Positions 62,901 to 64,000 of a stretch of DNA of 64,000 nt are shown piece by piece. Each line of letters starts with the position of its first letter. Within the stretch, counting starts at the first letter, position 1. Source of the stretch: Capitella teleta (Eukaryota > Annelida > Polychaeta > Capitellidae); contig KB312025.1 of NCBI GenBank assembly GCA_000328365.1, forward strand, positions 151,314-215,313, written 5' to 3'. Position numbers and translations under genes: made by a program. Under the pieces are notes generated by a model. It was given only the letters and a program-made list of their open reading frames with translations, was not told the DNA's origin and did no database searches.

Positions 62901-63655
62901 TGACCATAAACGTGGCAAAGGTAGAGGAGTGGGCAAAGTGCACCACCCCCGAGTCAAGCAATGGAACACCATCAGCAGCATCAAGGCATACACCGGACTC
63001 AACCACCAGATGCTCCAAGAGGCCCGCCAGGGTTTGAACCCGGTCGGCGTCACTCCTTGGGAGAAACAAGTGCGCAAAGGTTACATGGGAAGGGGTTATA
63101 AAGGCAGGGAGTTTGAGGAGGACGTTCACCCTGTGACAAGGTCAGCCGTGCCGCACGCCTTCGCGCAACAATCAACGCCATTCCTCTCGCTACGCCGACA
63201 TCAGTCGGATTCCGATCAGGATCTGACGCCAAACCAGTGCCATTCTGGGAGTCAGAGATTGAAAGGGAAGAAAGTGAATAGCCTGCAATCGTGGAAGAGC
63301 ATCACCACATTGGACACTCAGCACAGCACTGGTGATGGCGACGAGGTCTACAACCAACTGCAGAACATTGCCAACACTTTCGGTGAGTCCAAGCATGAGC
63401 CAAGTAATTACAAAGCATGCTTCAGCAGATAACATTGCAGACTCAATCAGCCCTTTGCCTGCAAAACGGTCAGACGCAAATGATGCTCCGCCAATTCCTC
63501 CGAAATCGCCTCTGATCAGAGCTGAGATGACGTACGCCCAGCATCCAGGGCTTACACACCATCCAGGGCACATGCGGATGCCATCCGAGTGCTTTGACAT
63601 GGGCCAGAGAGGTCGCAGCGTGACCACATTACGAACTCCTACCGTCAATCTATGA
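56949..63655 (+). CDS. Array gene L: SUEL + CUB, giant Thr/Gln-rich stalk, TM, long basic tail
   Basis: Exons 56949-57306, 57460-57792, 57849-62267, 62320-62392, 62445-63382 and 63441-63655 give 2,111 aa. Signal peptide and SUEL share the first exon, unlike all relatives; a second in-frame ATG is at 56979. SUEL at about 27-119 (GGLNLVCGRDELILV, CRGRSSCSGM, LRVEYQCVK). CUB at about 123-230 (ICSDAEYTTRRGFISTPSFP, ECACVL, MGFWLPFH), then the post-CUB motif VRVRCGEA. The 4.4-kb stalk exon is Thr/Pro-rich with acidic runs, NW-aromatic segments and a Gln-rich coiled-coil-like block (about 60050-60300). TM: MLVVIAVVGWMVFVGLLGLLVY. The tail of about 400 aa is Lys/Arg/Ser/His-rich with ERPLPPIPHHHH and APPIPPKSPL (SH3-type) and YESL, YTGL and YNQL. 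AATAAA at 63863-63868. Confidence 0.9.
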
Positions 63656-64000
63656 GTCGGGAATGTTTGGTAAAAATTGCTTAAAGTGCTTCTAGTTGGG
63701 ATGATAGACAACAGCTACCTAATATATACTACTAATAATTATGATCTCACTAGGTGTAAATATATCATTGCGGAAATCAAAATTCCTCAAAAATACTGGG
63801 ATATTATTCGCGTTTGACATATTCAAAATACTTTGTAACACTGGGTAGAAACTTCCTCGCATAATAAAGCTTAATTAATCGCATTAAAGAGATGCTTACT
63901 CCTTGCCCTATAGCTATGTATCCCAATTAACCGAAGCAATGTTGTTGTTATAATAATATAAAAAGGTACAATTATTGATGTCAAAAAGAATGCACAATCC
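63656..64000. other. 3' UTR and flank of gene L
   Basis: AT-rich with the poly(A) signal at 63863-63868; no further gene seen before the window ends. Confidence 0.5.

Overview
The window is animal (metazoan) nuclear DNA. Evidence is dense protein-coding genes split by short GT-AG introns (mostly 45-130 nt), AATAAA poly(A) signals, a mitochondrial-type coproporphyrinogen oxidase, an achaete-scute bHLH factor, an ASCC3 helicase 3' part, a eukaryotic tRNA-Gly, and secreted/membrane proteins built from SUEL (galactose/rhamnose-lectin type) and CUB domains. It looks like an invertebrate with a compact genome; I cannot name the species.

Layout. 1.3-3.8 kb (+): an unrecognised 633-aa protein with a proline-rich N-terminus, coiled coil and C-terminal repeats. 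5.0-8.3 kb (+): complete 14-exon CPOX. 9.1-9.3 kb: a dead Tc1/mariner fragment. 11.3-12.5 kb (+): an achaete-scute-like bHLH gene with TATA and GC boxes. 12.5-16.9 kb: mostly non-coding. 16.9-18.5 kb (-): only the 3' exons of ASCC3. 19.2-63.7 kb (+): twelve head-to-tail genes, called A to L here, for small or large cell-surface proteins.

The array is the main object of interest. Ten members carry an N-terminal SUEL-type lectin domain (B, C, E-L), ten carry a CUB domain (A-C, E-G, I-L), and nine carry both. Nearly all are signal peptide - SUEL - CUB - variable stalk - single membrane anchor - unrelated cytoplasmic tail. Gene A lacks SUEL, H lacks CUB, D has neither, B and C end in GPI-type hydrophobic tails, and F and L have very long stalks. 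Every model closes in frame to the base, and domain exons are phase 1-1, so the family looks modular and duplicated by exon units. Tails carry different tyrosine and proline motifs that suggest different signalling outputs. The simplest reading is a diversified family of recognition or adhesion receptors; an immune or self/non-self role is inference only.

Other signals: a recurrent short motif (AATCATAACGCA) in introns next to membrane exons and in gene flanks, hairpins in first introns of array genes, a hairpin whose loop matches an exon of gene L, and covariation of an extra cysteine pair that splits the CUB proteins into two classes.
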